A stretch of DNA of 64,000 nt from Limnohabitans sp. (GCA_030158125.1 JAOATL010000015.1:124001-188000); one strand, 5' to 3'; counted from the stretch's first letter, positions 28,883 through 39,596 are shown. The notes: generated by a model from the sequence alone, not told the origin. Numbers and translations: made by a program.

Positions 28883-29982
28883 CCGCCCATTTTAGAGGGG
28901 CGAGACGAGGACAGCCGGCGCATCAAATAGACCAACAAAACAAAAGGCCAAAGCCAACCTATCCACTGAATCAAGCCGTGAAATCGAATGAACTGGCCTT
29001 GTTCCCAATTGTGCAAAGTCAATGAAAAGTAAGCGCTCGCTGATGCATTATTTAGCATGGTTAATTGCAATACCAAACCGACCAGCGCCAGCACTTGCAC
29101 CGTTTTTTCTCGAGCCCACATCAAAGGCAAGGCCAACAAGGCCGCCAAGAGCAAGCCCAATTGAACGGGCGGATTGATCCAGCCCCAAGCATGCGAGGGG
29201 CCATAGGTCAGCGCAGCGGACAAGGCTGTGACGCTCAAGCCCGCCCCCACCAGGAGTGCCCAAGCAATGGCTTTTTGATGCAGATGACGAATCAATGTGA
29301 ACGCCAACATGCAGGGCAACAACTGCCCCATGCTGACGCACAAGACTTCGTAAATAGGCAGCAATGGCTGCAACTCGACTTCTCGGACAGGCAACCAATC
29401 AAGCCAAGGTGTGTCTTGCAACCACAATGCCAAGGCATCTTCGGTACGCTCCAAAATTTGCCCCAAGCCCAAGGGCACAGGCGCGGGAAATAACAATGCC
29501 ACAGGCCACAAAGCCAGCAACACCAAAGCACCGCGAGCATCAGGGAAAAACCAATTGGCCCGAAAACGGCTCCAACGGTCCAAGAAACCAAATCGCTCCA
29601 AGGTCCAGGCCAAGGCCGCGCCAATCAGCGCGCCCAATGTGTTCAGCTCCCAATCGACGTTGGAGGGTACTCTGGCTGGCAAGAACAATTGCAAGGACTC
29701 TAGAACCAGGGACAGCAATGAAGCCGCCACGACGGTGACAGTGACCGCGGGCAAATGCCTGGCACTGCGACGCAACGCCAGCACGCCAATGAAACCCAAG
29801 GGGGCATAACCGAGCACATTGGCCAGGACATCAAAACCTGTCCAGTAACGAGGCCAAGGCGCCCATAAAAAGGCGGTCCAATCCACGCCTTGCGATCGCC
29901 AGTGGTCAAAGGGATACAAACTGGCGTAGACGATCAATGCGGCGTAAATACCGGCCAAGGGCCAAGCCGCTGTCTTTTGCAT
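28879..29982 (-). CDS. VanZ-like family membrane protein
   Basis: A 367-residue protein with about ten hydrophobic segments. The N-terminal third matches the VanZ fold: LYPFDHW near residue 25, then DVLANVLGYAPLGFIG and NVDWELNTLGALIGAAL. The remaining part holds further membrane helices of unknown function. VanZ in Gram-positives gives low teicoplanin resistance; that is not implied here. I chose MQKTAAWPLAGIYAAL as the start, since the 79 upstream codons overlap hemJ and look non-coding. It overlaps the ferredoxin gene by four bases. Confidence 0.85.
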   Translation of the reverse strand: MQKTAAWPLAGIYAALIVYASLYPFDHWRSQGVDWTAFLWAPWPRYWTGFDVLANVLGYAPLGFIGVLALRRSARHLPAVTVTVVAASLLSLVLESLQLFLPARVPSNVDWELNTLGALIGAALAWTLERFGFLDRWSRFRANWFFPDARGALVLLALWPVALLFPAPVPLGLGQILERTEDALALWLQDTPWLDWLPVREVELQPLLPIYEVLCVSMGQLLPCMLAFTLIRHLHQKAIAWALLVGAGLSVTALSAALTYGPSHAWGWINPPVQLGLLLAALLALPLMWAREKTVQVLALVGLVLQLTMLNNASASAYFSLTLHNWEQGQFIRFHGLIQWIGWLWPFVLLVYLMRRLSSSRPSKMGG

Positions 29983-29987
29983 GGGGC

Positions 29988-30416
29988 TTAAAAGGGCTTC
30001 ACAACCACAAAAATAACCACAGCCACCAGCATCAAAACAGGGGCCTCGTTGAACCAGCGGTACCAAACATGGCTGCGGGTGTTTTGACCGGCTTCGAATT
30101 TTGTCAGCAAGCGGCTGCAGGCGTGGTGATAACCCACAACAAGCAGCACCACGGACAATTTGGCGTGCATCCAAGCGTTGCCTGGCCCCCAGCCGATACC
30201 GACACCCCACCACAACCAAATGCCCAACACAACAGCGGGGACAGACAACAGTGTGGTGAATTTGAGGAGTTTGCGTGACATGAGCAAAAGTCTCTCACGC
30301 TCTGCAACAGAGTCTTCGGGCACCATGGCCAAGTTAACGAAGATGCGGGGCAGGTAAAACAGGCCAGCAAACCAGCTGGTCACGAAGACAATGTGAAAGG
30401 CTTTGATCCAGAGCAT
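29988..30416 (-). CDS. hemJ: Protoporphyrinogen oxidase HemJ
   Basis: HemJ oxidises protoporphyrinogen IX in the membrane, the penultimate step of haem synthesis. The 142-residue protein starts MLWIKAFHIVFVTSWFAGLF, with the conserved His8. It has four hydrophobic segments and the conserved NAWMHAKLSVVLLVVGYHH. It is divergent from hemB across 56 bases, which strongly supports HemJ over a generic CopD-like label. It heads a five-gene operon. Confidence 0.9.
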   Translation of the reverse strand: MLWIKAFHIVFVTSWFAGLFYLPRIFVNLAMVPEDSVAERERLLLMSRKLLKFTTLLSVPAVVLGIWLWWGVGIGWGPGNAWMHAKLSVVLLVVGYHHACSRLLTKFEAGQNTRSHVWYRWFNEAPVLMLVAVVIFVVVKPF

Positions 30417-30448
30417 GTCGCAAGTGTAGCCCCGAGGCTTGTTTTTGA

Positions 30449-31480
<1,032 letters not shown>

Positions 31481-31508
31481 ACCAGGCGATACACGCCCTC
31501 ATTGCTGC

Positions 31509-32672
31509 ATGCGCGTTTTCACAGTTTCCGACAATCACGTTCAAGACGCGCTGTCATTGCCACGTGCATTGCCTGCCAATGCTTACGTCTGGATTGCTTG
31601 CTCGCGAACATTTTTCAAATCCGAACAGCAACAAGTTCAGCAAACTTTGCAAAATCTCACAGGCCACCAACTGCTAGATTTGCACGTGTCCGATTTGCTC
31701 AACGGCCAACTGCCTTCGCGTTTTGATTTAACCTCTTACTACGACATCTTGGTGTTTCGGCGCTTGGCCAGTGCTTCTCGCGAATCCGAGCCCAGCACCA
31801 GTCTTGCAAGCCTTAAAGGCAAGGGCAAATTGTCAGGCCCCCCCGCACTTCGACGTGTAGACACCAACCCCATCGGATTTGCTGTTTTCGACAAAGTCTT
31901 GCTTACCGTTCACCCCGACGAGTGCGTCATTCGTGACGCATATGCCGCTAGGCTACTGGCGGCCAGCACTCAGGCGCAATGGGCATCAACGTCAAGCCCT
32001 CACACAGATGCACCTGAAGTTTCCGACGATCGATCGACCGGTGCCCGCGGCATTCCTGTCAGCCCTGCCGACATGATGCTGCGCATGGTCAGCCAAGTGG
32101 TCGATGTGTACTTGGATTTGCGCAGAGAGCTCACGCGGCAGCTGGACCATTGGCAGTCGGAGTTGATCAACCCCGACACCCGCTTCAACAACTGGTCTGC
32201 CCTGCTCGAGGCGCGTTTGTCTTTGCATCACCTCGATGAGATCTGCGAAGACCAGCGCAGTGCCATGCAAGATTGGCTGGAGTCTTTGAACACTTGGGCG
32301 CCGCCCACTGCCAGTGCTTTGATCAAAGAGCACGAAATTTTGAAAGTGCGTAGCCGCGATGTTTTAGAACACATCGACCGCGTGGTGCATCACGTGCGGC
32401 GCCTAGAGCAAAGCATTGAAACAGCTGTGCAAATTCACTTCAATGCACAGAGCAATCGCACCAATGAAACCATGCGAACGCTCACGTCCATCACGGCCAT
32501 TTTCTTGCCTTTGAATTTGATCGCCGCCGTCTTTGGCATGAACTTTGAAGTCATTCCATTGCTGCACAACAGCGCCGGCTTTTGGTGGACCATTGGCAGC
32601 ATGCTGCTGATCGCCTCTACCCTGGCTTGGCTGTTTTGGCGCAAGCGCTATTTGGCGCGATCAGGCCGCTAA
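31509..32672 (+). CDS. corA: CorA family magnesium/divalent cation transporter
   Basis: A 387-residue protein with a large cytosolic N-terminal domain, a long helix and two C-terminal membrane helices. The pore motif Gly-Met-Asn lies in AAVFGMNFEVIPL, close to the C-terminus, and basic residues follow (FWRKRYLARSGR). The N-terminal half is divergent. It starts 28 bases after hemB and ends tail to tail with a dienelactone hydrolase gene. Confidence 0.92.
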   Translation: MRVFTVSDNHVQDALSLPRALPANAYVWIACSRTFFKSEQQQVQQTLQNLTGHQLLDLHVSDLLNGQLPSRFDLTSYYDILVFRRLASASRESEPSTSLASLKGKGKLSGPPALRRVDTNPIGFAVFDKVLLTVHPDECVIRDAYAARLLAASTQAQWASTSSPHTDAPEVSDDRSTGARGIPVSPADMMLRMVSQVVDVYLDLRRELTRQLDHWQSELINPDTRFNNWSALLEARLSLHHLDEICEDQRSAMQDWLESLNTWAPPTASALIKEHEILKVRSRDVLEHIDRVVHHVRRLEQSIETAVQIHFNAQSNRTNETMRTLTSITAIFLPLNLIAAVFGMNFEVIPLLHNSAGFWWTIGSMLLIASTLAWLFWRKRYLARSGR

Positions 32673-32683
32673 AAATCGCTCAC

Positions 32684-33373
32684 TCAGCTCAAGTGCTGCT
32701 TGAAGAAATCCAGGGTTCTTTGCTTGGCCAATGCTGCCGCTTCAGCTTGCCATGCACCGCGGTGGTTGCAATTGAAACCATGGTGTGCCGCGTAGGTGAA
32801 CACTTGCGCAGCAGGGTGTGATGCTTGGAAAGCTTTGACCGAGTCCATCGAAATCCATTTGTCTTCTTCTGCAAAATGCGCCATGACGGGCACTTTGGAT
32901 TGACGTGCCGATTCGGCCTCGGTCGTCATACCGCCGCCGTAATAAGGCGCGGCAGCCGACAAGCCGTGCAACATGCAGGCTGCACGCCAAGTTAACAGGC
33001 CGCCCCAGCAATAACCCACCACGCCCACTTTGCCGCCACACACCTTGTGGGCATGGTCAATGCTGGCTTGAATGTCTTGCAAGGCGCCGGGTGCGGGCAA
33101 GGCTTCAATGGCGGTTTTGAGTGCCATGCCAGCGCCCATGTCGGCCTCTGCGTAACCCAGTTCTACATTGGCTTGCGCGCGGTGAAACATGGCAGGCGCA
33201 ATGGCCAAGTAGCCTTCTTTGGCATAGGCATCGGCCACTTCACGGATGTGAACGTTGACGCCAAAAATTTCTTGTATGACCACCACCGCAGCCTTGGCAG
33301 GTGTTGCAGGTTCTGCCACATAAGCCGGAAATTGCGTGCCATCAGCGGCTGTTAGTTGAATGAATGTACCCAT
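32684..33373 (-). CDS. Dienelactone hydrolase family protein
   Basis: A 229-residue alpha/beta hydrolase. The cysteine nucleophile lies in VGYCWGGLLTW, as in true dienelactone hydrolases of the chlorocatechol and related pathways. The catalytic His is expected in YAAHHGFNC. The substrate is not proven, because many DLH-family proteins act elsewhere. It is 11 bases downstream of the isomerase gene and probably co-transcribed with it. Confidence 0.9.
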   Translation of the reverse strand: MGTFIQLTAADGTQFPAYVAEPATPAKAAVVVIQEIFGVNVHIREVADAYAKEGYLAIAPAMFHRAQANVELGYAEADMGAGMALKTAIEALPAPGALQDIQASIDHAHKVCGGKVGVVGYCWGGLLTWRAACMLHGLSAAAPYYGGGMTTEAESARQSKVPVMAHFAEEDKWISMDSVKAFQASHPAAQVFTYAAHHGFNCNHRGAWQAEAAALAKQRTLDFFKQHLS

Positions 33374-33384
33374 GACATGCGCCT

Positions 33385-33996
33385 TTAATGCTGTGAACCA
33401 ACAAGGGCCCGCTCGACAAAGTCAAGGCGGTCTTGGCCCCAGTAAATATCGCCATTGACCACGTAGGAAGGTGCGCCAAACACCCCCGCGTCAATGGCCA
33501 TTTGTGTGTACGACTCGTAGCGCAACTGCACGGCTTGGCTGTGTGCTTGCTCTAAACAACTGGCTGGCAAGTTTTGCTCTTTCAGGAGATCGGCCAATGT
33601 TTTTTCATCGGCAATGTTGCGCTGCTGGGCCCAAACAGCTGACAAAACGGCCCCGCTGATCGCCATGGCCGCTTGCGGACCTGCCGCCATGTCGACGGCA
33701 ATGATGAGCTTGGCGGCATCGTCACCATTCACCGGAAAGAACGTTGGTTTTAAATGCAAGGGTGCACCGAGCCATTTGCTAAAGCGCGCCAGTTCCGTCA
33801 AGCGATAGGCTTGCCTTTGCGGGGCACGTTGTCCCAAAGGCAGGCCACCGGAGATGGGGAACACTTTGCCGCCCAAGTCAATGGGCATGACACGCACGCT
33901 GGCACCCGCCTTGGTGAGAATTTGCTGAAAGCGTTGGTGTCCCAAATAAGCCCAAGGGCTTTGGGGCGCAAAGTAATAGTCGACTGAGTGACTCAC
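33385..33996 (-). CDS. 2-hydroxychromene-2-carboxylate isomerase family (DsbA-like)
   Basis: A 203-residue kappa-class GST/DsbA-fold protein. The N-terminus DYYFAPQSPWAYLGHQRF carries the Ser that activates glutathione in the family, and FGAPSYVVNGDIYWGQDRLD is the C-terminal cis-Pro region. Naphthalene-pathway members isomerise hydroxychromene carboxylate; related proteins have unknown substrates. With the adjoining dienelactone hydrolase it suggests an aromatic or ring-cleavage pathway, which is inference. Confidence 0.88.
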   Translation of the reverse strand: MSHSVDYYFAPQSPWAYLGHQRFQQILTKAGASVRVMPIDLGGKVFPISGGLPLGQRAPQRQAYRLTELARFSKWLGAPLHLKPTFFPVNGDDAAKLIIAVDMAAGPQAAMAISGAVLSAVWAQQRNIADEKTLADLLKEQNLPASCLEQAHSQAVQLRYESYTQMAIDAGVFGAPSYVVNGDIYWGQDRLDFVERALVGSQH

Positions 33997-34089
33997 AAAA
34001 AGCTCCTAGTTAAGGTAATCTGCACACTGAATGCCAAAGCACCAGACAGTGTTTTAACCGTTTACACATTATTCTGCAGGAGACAAAGA

Positions 34090-34836
34090 ATGCGCAAAGT
34101 AGTTTTGGTCACAGGCGGGAGTCGCGGCATTGGCGCTGCGACCTGCATTTTGGCGGCTCAAAAGGGCTGGGATGTTGCGGTTAACTACACCTCAAACGCT
34201 CAAGCTGCCGACGACGTGGTGCAGCAAGTGAAGGCGGCCGGTGGCCGTGCCATTGCCGTTCAAGCAGATGTGGCGAATGAAGACCAAGTCTTGGCCATGT
34301 TCCAAAAAGTGCGCGCCGAGCTTGGCCCCCTTCAAGGCCTGGTCAACAACGCAGGCGTGGTAGATGTGTCTGCGCGACTGGACGAAATGAGCATGGCCCG
34401 CTGGCGCCGGATGTTTGACATCAATGTGTTGGGGTCCATGCTTTGCGCGCGCGAAGCCATTTTGCAAATGAGCACCCAGCACGGCGGCCAAGGCGGCAGC
34501 ATTGTGAATTTGTCCAGCGCGGCTGCGCGACTGGGCTCACCTGGTCAGTATTTAGATTACGCCGCAGCCAAAGGCGCCATCGACAGTTTCACACTCGGCT
34601 TGGCCAAAGAAGTTGCCGGCGAGGGCATTCGTGTCAACGCCATTCGCCCCGGTTTGATTGACACTGACATTCATGCCTCAGGCGGACTGCCCAATCGGGT
34701 GAAAGACCTCGAGCATTTGGTGCCTGCCAAGCGCGGTGGTTCGGCCATGGAAGTGGCGCAGGCCATTGTGTGGTTGCTGTCTGAAGAAGCCAGCTACACC
34801 ACCATGAGCCTGATCGATGTGTCGGGGGGGCGCTGA
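34090..34836 (+). CDS. Short-chain dehydrogenase/reductase
   Basis: A 248-residue NAD(P)-dependent oxidoreductase. It has the cofactor motif TGGSRGIGAA (about residues 8-17), NNAGVVD, the catalytic Tyr-xxx-Lys in LDYAAAKGAIDS, and VNAIRPGLIDTDIH. I chose the Met that starts MRKVVLVTGG; the 34 upstream in-frame codons lie in the divergent promoter region. Its stop overlaps the MaoC gene start by one base, so the two are translated together. Confidence 0.93.
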   Translation: MRKVVLVTGGSRGIGAATCILAAQKGWDVAVNYTSNAQAADDVVQQVKAAGGRAIAVQADVANEDQVLAMFQKVRAELGPLQGLVNNAGVVDVSARLDEMSMARWRRMFDINVLGSMLCAREAILQMSTQHGGQGGSIVNLSSAAARLGSPGQYLDYAAAKGAIDSFTLGLAKEVAGEGIRVNAIRPGLIDTDIHASGGLPNRVKDLEHLVPAKRGGSAMEVAQAIVWLLSEEASYTTMSLIDVSGGR

Positions 34837-35354
34837 TGGCGGGTGCAGCTTCTGACAAGATTCTTTATTACTGGGAAGACCTGCAGCCTGGCAGTGAACG
34901 CGACCTGGGCAGCATCACGCCCACCCGTGAAGAGATCATTGCTTTTGCCACGCAATTTGACCCGCAGCCTTTTCATCTGGACGATGAAGCCGCCAAAGCT
35001 TCGGTGTTTGGTGGCTTGTGCGCCAGCGGTTGGCACACCTGTTCGATGGCCATGCGTTTGATGGTGACGCAGTTTTTGCAGCAATCAGCCAGCCTGGGTT
35101 CGCCTGGCCTTGAAAACGTGCAGTGGAAAAAACCAGTTTTCCCAAACGACACGCTGCGTCTCAAGCACACCATTTTAGAAACTCGGCCCATGCGCACCAA
35201 ACCAGCTGTGGGCTTGGTCCGAACCGCTTGGGACATGCACAATCAGCACGGCGACAGTGTGCTGCACATGGAAGGCTGGGGCATGTTCAGGCGCAGACAC
35301 CCCGCCACTGACACAACAGATCCAGCAGCAGATAGCGCCGCCACAAGCGATTAA
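34836..35354 (+). CDS. MaoC family dehydratase (hot-dog fold)
   Basis: A 172-residue hot-dog protein. The hydratase signature is visible as [18 protein letters not shown], followed by [16 protein letters not shown], where the Asp-His pair is catalytic in (R)-enoyl-CoA hydratases. Coupled to an SDR by TGATG, it may hydrate an enoyl-CoA whose alcohol the SDR oxidises. The C-terminal 15 residues are rich in Thr, Asp and Ala and probably disordered. Confidence 0.88.
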   Translation: MAGAASDKILYYWEDLQPGSERDLGSITPTREEIIAFATQFDPQPFHLDDEAAKASVFGGLCASGWHTCSMAMRLMVTQFLQQSASLGSPGLENVQWKKPVFPNDTLRLKHTILETRPMRTKPAVGLVRTAWDMHNQHGDSVLHMEGWGMFRRRHPATDTTDPAADSAATSD

Positions 35355-35386
35355 CATTCACTAGATACAAGATACCGAGAACTTCC

Positions 35387-36898
35387 ATGACCGTCACTTC
35401 GATTGCTCACTCAATTTCTGGCCAAAAAGCTGCAGGCTCTTCGACGCGCACACAAGACGTCTTCAACCCTGCAACAGGTGTCGTCACGGGTCGTGTGAGT
35501 TTGGCAAATGTGCAAGACGTCGCGCAAGCCGTTGCATCTGCGCAAGCGGCCTTTCCCGCATGGGCCGATACGCCGCCCTTGCGCCGCGCGCGCGTGATGT
35601 TCAAATTCTTGGAGCTGTTGAACCAACACCGCGACACCTTGGCTCACATGATCACCGCCGAGCACGGCAAAGTATTCACCGATGCACAAGGTGAGGTGAC
35701 ACGCGGCATCGACATCGTCGAGTTTGCATGCGGCATTCCGCAATTGCTCAAAGGCGACTTCACCGATCAAGTATCAACCGGTATTGACAACTGGACGATG
35801 CGCCAGCCCTTGGGTGTGGTCGCAGGTGTCACGCCCTTTAACTTTCCAGTCATGGTGCCGATGTGGATGTTCCCGGTGGCATTGGCTTGCGGCAACACCT
35901 TTGTTTTAAAGCCCAGCCCCCTCGACCCTAGCCCCAGTTTGTTCATGGCCGAACTGCTCAAACAAGCCGGCTTGCCCGATGGCGTGTTCAACGTGATTCA
36001 AGGCGACAAAGAGGCCGTCGACGCTTTGGTATCGCACCCCGACGTCAAAGCCATCAGCTTTGTAGGCTCCACACCCATCGCCAACAGTTTGTACGAAAAC
36101 GGCGCGCGCCACGGCAAGCGTGTGCAAGCCTTGGGCGGCGCTAAAAACCACATGGTGGTGATGCCCGATGCCGACATTGAGCAGGCGGTGGACGCCTTGA
36201 TTGGCGCAGCATACGGCTCTGCAGGCGAACGTTGCATGGCCATCAGCGTGGCCGTGTTGGTAGGCGATGTGGCTGAGAAATTGATGCCCTTATTGCTAGA
36301 GAAAACACGCGCGCTCAAAATCTTGAATGGCACCAACTTGGACGCCGAGATGGGTCCCATTGTGACCGCCGCAGCCAAGCAGCGCATCACCGGCTACATC
36401 GACGCGGGTGTGGCCGAAGGCGCCAAGCTGTTGGTCGATGGTCGTCAATTTGACGGCGCCAAAGCAGGCGCAGGTTGTGACAACGGCTTCTGGCTGGGCG
36501 GTACCTTGTTTGACAACGTCACCACTGACATGAAAATTTACAAGGAAGAAATTTTTGGACCCGTGTTGTCATGTGTTCGCGTCAAAGATTTTGGTGAAGC
36601 GGTGCAAATCATCAACGACCATGAGTTTGGCAACGGCGTGAGTTGCTTCACGCGCGATGGCAATGTGGCGCGTGAGTTTTCACGTCGCATTCAAGTGGGC
36701 ATGGTGGGCATCAACGTACCCATTCCCGTGCCCATGGCCTGGCATGGTTTTGGTGGCTGGAAACGCAGTTTGTTTGGCGACATGCATGCCTATGGTGAAG
36801 AGGGTGTGCGTTTTTACACCAAGCAAAAATCCATCATGCAACGCTGGCCAGAAAGCATTGGCAAGGGCGCCGAGTTTGTCATGCCCACCGCAAAGTAA
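35387..36898 (+). CDS. mmsA: CoA-acylating methylmalonate-semialdehyde dehydrogenase
   Basis: An aldehyde dehydrogenase that converts malonate or methylmalonate semialdehyde to acetyl- or propionyl-CoA, a late step in valine and inositol breakdown. The 503-residue sequence has [25 protein letters not shown] and the catalytic Cys in [12 protein letters not shown]. The absence of the usual general-base Glu and the ERCMA context fit the CoA-acylating class. It lies 32 bases after the MaoC gene and three bases before the GMC gene. Confidence 0.92.
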   Translation: MTVTSIAHSISGQKAAGSSTRTQDVFNPATGVVTGRVSLANVQDVAQAVASAQAAFPAWADTPPLRRARVMFKFLELLNQHRDTLAHMITAEHGKVFTDAQGEVTRGIDIVEFACGIPQLLKGDFTDQVSTGIDNWTMRQPLGVVAGVTPFNFPVMVPMWMFPVALACGNTFVLKPSPLDPSPSLFMAELLKQAGLPDGVFNVIQGDKEAVDALVSHPDVKAISFVGSTPIANSLYENGARHGKRVQALGGAKNHMVVMPDADIEQAVDALIGAAYGSAGERCMAISVAVLVGDVAEKLMPLLLEKTRALKILNGTNLDAEMGPIVTAAAKQRITGYIDAGVAEGAKLLVDGRQFDGAKAGAGCDNGFWLGGTLFDNVTTDMKIYKEEIFGPVLSCVRVKDFGEAVQIINDHEFGNGVSCFTRDGNVAREFSRRIQVGMVGINVPIPVPMAWHGFGGWKRSLFGDMHAYGEEGVRFYTKQKSIMQRWPESIGKGAEFVMPTAK

Positions 36899-36901
36899 TT
36901 C

Positions 36902-38641
36902 ATGAACGACAGCACCTTTGACTACATCATCGTTGGCGCGGGAACGGCCGGCTGCCTGTTGGCCAACCGTCTGTCTGCGGACGCCAGCAAACGGGTGCTG
37001 CTGATAGAGGCCGGCAAACGCGATGATTACCACTGGATTCACATTCCAGTGGGTTACCTTTATTGCATCGGCAATCCCCGAACCGATTGGCTGTACCAAA
37101 CTGAAGCGGCCCCCGGCTTGAATGGCCGAAGCCTGCGTTACCCACGCGGCAAAGTGTTGGGCGGTTGTAGCAGCATCAACGGCATGATTTACATGCGCGG
37201 TCAAGCGCGTGATTACGACCAGTGGGCGCAGTTCACAGGCAATGACGAATGGCAATGGGACCAATGCTTGCCTTATTTCAAAGCGCACGAGGACCATTGC
37301 AAAGGTGCCACAGAATTTCATGGCGCCAAAGGCGTAAAGCCGGATTTATTTGACGCGACATCATCAACCGACCCAGCCTCGGCCGACTATTTCAAAGTCC
37401 TGAAAGCCCGACAAGCCGGTGGCGAATGGCGCATTGAAAAGCAACGCTTAAGTTGGGGTGTACTCGATGCGTTTGCACAAGCGGCACAGCAAGCAGGCAT
37501 TTCGGCCACAGAAGATTTCAACCAAGGCAACAACGAAGGTGTGGGTTATTTTGATGTGAATCAACGCAAGGGCTGGCGTTGGAACACCGCCCAAGCCTTT
37601 CTGCGGCCCACCTGTTTTGGGCGGCCTAATTTTGAATTGTGGACGCAAGCACAAGTGGCAAGCTTGGTCATTGAAACGGACGCCGATGGCGCCAAACGAT
37701 GCACGGGTGTGAAGGTCTGGGATGGTCATCAATTGGTCACCGCAACCGCCACCCGTGAAGTGGCATTGAGTGCAGGCAGCATTGGTTCTGCGCAAATTTT
37801 GCAGCTGTCCGGCATTGGCAATCCCAACGCACTTCAAGCCGTGGGTTTGGCTGTGCAGCACGCTTTGCCTGGCGTGGGTGCCAACTTGCAGGACCATCTG
37901 CAAATTCGCTCAGTCTACAAAGTGAAGAACGCGAAGACCCTGAACACCTTGGCCAACCATTGGTGGGGCAAAGCCAAAATTGGTTTGGAATACGCAATGT
38001 CGCGCAGTGGTCCTATGAGCATGGCGCCCAGTCAGTTGGGCGCATTTACAAAAAGTGACCCAAGCCAAAAATGGGCCAACATTCAATACCACGTGCAACC
38101 GCTCAGTTTGGATGCGTTCGGTGAACCGCTGCACAGCTTCCCGGCCATCACCGCCAGCGTGTGCAACTTGAACCCCACCAGCCGCGGCAGCGTGACTTTA
38201 AAGAGCCCCGACTTCAAAGACGCGCCCGCCATTGCGCCCAACTACCTCAGCACCGACGAAGACCGCAAAGTGGCGGCAGACAGCCTGCGCGTGACGCGCC
38301 GCATCATGTCGCAAGCGGCCATGGCGTCGTTCGAGCCTGAAGAGTTCAAGCCCGGTGTTCAATACCAATCCGATGAAGATCTGGCCAAGTTGGCAGGCGA
38401 CATTGCCAGCACCATTTTTCACCCCGTCGGCACCACCCGCATGGGCAAAGACGACGACAACATGGCCGTCGTCAACAGCCAACTGCAAGTGCGCGGCATC
38501 CGAGGTTTGCGTGTGGTCGACGCAGGCGTCATGCCCACCATTACCAGCGGCAACACCAACAGCCCTACTTTGATGATTGCTGAAAAAGCGGCGCATTGGA
38601 TGGCCTTGGATGCCCTCACACATTCACCGCGCATCTCATGA
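36902..38641 (+). CDS. GMC family oxidoreductase (choline-dehydrogenase-like)
   Basis: A 579-residue FAD-dependent alcohol dehydrogenase. The N-terminal FAD motif is YIIVGAGTAGCLLANRL, followed by GGCSSINGMIYMRGQ. The C-terminal active site includes FHPVGTTRMG and ITSGNTNSPTLMIAEKAA, with the catalytic His and Asn. The substrate is probably an alcohol whose aldehyde feeds the adjoining dehydrogenase; choline is not implied by context. It is the last gene of the SDR-MaoC-mmsA-GMC series. Confidence 0.92.
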   Translation: MNDSTFDYIIVGAGTAGCLLANRLSADASKRVLLIEAGKRDDYHWIHIPVGYLYCIGNPRTDWLYQTEAAPGLNGRSLRYPRGKVLGGCSSINGMIYMRGQARDYDQWAQFTGNDEWQWDQCLPYFKAHEDHCKGATEFHGAKGVKPDLFDATSSTDPASADYFKVLKARQAGGEWRIEKQRLSWGVLDAFAQAAQQAGISATEDFNQGNNEGVGYFDVNQRKGWRWNTAQAFLRPTCFGRPNFELWTQAQVASLVIETDADGAKRCTGVKVWDGHQLVTATATREVALSAGSIGSAQILQLSGIGNPNALQAVGLAVQHALPGVGANLQDHLQIRSVYKVKNAKTLNTLANHWWGKAKIGLEYAMSRSGPMSMAPSQLGAFTKSDPSQKWANIQYHVQPLSLDAFGEPLHSFPAITASVCNLNPTSRGSVTLKSPDFKDAPAIAPNYLSTDEDRKVAADSLRVTRRIMSQAAMASFEPEEFKPGVQYQSDEDLAKLAGDIASTIFHPVGTTRMGKDDDNMAVVNSQLQVRGIRGLRVVDAGVMPTITSGNTNSPTLMIAEKAAHWMALDALTHSPRIS

Positions 38642-38728
38642 TGCAAATGCAACTGAAACCCGCCACGGGAAATCCCTGATAGAAACGCCAAATGAACACA
38701 GCTACATTTCATGCACTCGATGAACTGC

Positions 38729-38799
38729 AGTTTGGGTTCGTTTTGAGGGCTGAGGAGACACCCAAACTACTCGAACATAAACATCCACAACGAGATGTT
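38729..38799 (+). ncRNA. Paired elements upstream of the TSUP terminator (possible sRNA or leader)
   Basis: AGTTTGGGT (38729-38737) pairs perfectly with ACCCAAACT (38760-38768). Next, AACATC (38780-38785) pairs with GATGTT (38794-38799). The terminator hairpin at 38809-38836 follows directly. Three successive hairpins ending in a terminator look like a small RNA or a regulated leader. I see no clear promoter, so expression is unproven. Confidence 0.4.
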
Positions 38800-38808
38800 A
38801 CTTTTAAT

Positions 38809-38836
38809 AGGCGCCGCGCAAGCGGCGCTTTTTTTT
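38809..38836 (+). terminator. Rho-independent terminator abutting a start codon
   Basis: GCGCCGC pairs with GCGGCGC around a GCAA tetraloop (38811-38828), followed by eight T. The ATG of the TSUP gene begins two bases after the T-run. It probably ends transcription of the GMC oxidoreductase gene and may also control the next gene. Confidence 0.9.
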
Positions 38837-38837
38837 C

Positions 38838-39596
38838 ATGGAATTACTGATCGTCTCCCTGGCGTCTTTGTTTGCCGGCTTGGTCGATTCGATCGTTGGC
38901 GGTGGCGGCCTCATCTTGGTCCCCGCACTCTTCGCCACATTTCCCACGGCCCCCCCTGCAAGCTTGGTGGCCACCAACAAAAGTGCGGCCATTTGGGGCA
39001 CTGCTTTTGCCACGTATCAATTCAGCCAGAAAGTGCAGATGCGCTGGAACGCCTTGATGCCAGCAGCCAGCGCAGGCCTGCTGGGCTCCTTGATGGGCGC
39101 CTGGACTGTGACACAAGTTGACCCCAGCTTTCTGCGCAAAGCATTGCCGTTTATTTTGTTGGCCTTGTTGGCCTACACCTTGGCCAAGAAAAACATGGGG
39201 CAACTGCACGAGCCTCGCTTCAAAGGTCGACAAGAAGCCTTGGCTGCAGTTGCCATGGGCCTGTTGATCGGTTTTTACGACGGCTTTTTTGGCCCCGGCA
39301 CTGGCAGCTTTTTTGTCTTCGCCTACGTACGCTGGTTGGGCTATGACTTCCTCAATGCCTCCGCTTCTGCCAAGCTGATGAACACAGCCACCAATTTTTC
39401 GGCCCTGGTGCTGTTCACTTTGCAAGGCCATGTTTGGTGGCACCTGGCCTTGCCAATGGCCTTGGCCAATGTGCTGGGCAGTTTGTTGGGCACCCGCTTG
39501 GCACTGAAACATGGCGCTGGATTTGTGCGCTATGTGTTCTTGGCGGTGGTCACCGCTTTAATCTTTAAAACCACTTACGACGGCTTTTTTCGCTGA
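38838..39596 (+). CDS. TSUP (TauE/SafE) family sulfite/sulfonate exporter
   Basis: A 252-residue protein with about eight hydrophobic segments. It begins MELLIVSLASLFAGLVDSIV and continues with GGGLILVPAL, the family signature; the second repeat has GFYDGFFGPGTGSFFVF. The substrate is unknown (sulfite, sulfonates or organic anions occur in the family). The start is forced, since an in-frame stop lies ten codons upstream. No ribosome-binding site is visible because the terminator hairpin and T-run fill that space. It ends overlapping the convergent EamA gene by 22 bases. Confidence 0.9.
   Translation: MELLIVSLASLFAGLVDSIVGGGGLILVPALFATFPTAPPASLVATNKSAAIWGTAFATYQFSQKVQMRWNALMPAASAGLLGSLMGAWTVTQVDPSFLRKALPFILLALLAYTLAKKNMGQLHEPRFKGRQEALAAVAMGLLIGFYDGFFGPGTGSFFVFAYVRWLGYDFLNASASAKLMNTATNFSALVLFTLQGHVWWHLALPMALANVLGSLLGTRLALKHGAGFVRYVFLAVVTALIFKTTYDGFFR

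Noticed and set aside
38692-38850. Short frame upstream of the TSUP gene as a coding gene
   Set aside because: About 52 codons with no ribosome-binding site, reading through a terminator hairpin; kept only as one model in the findings.
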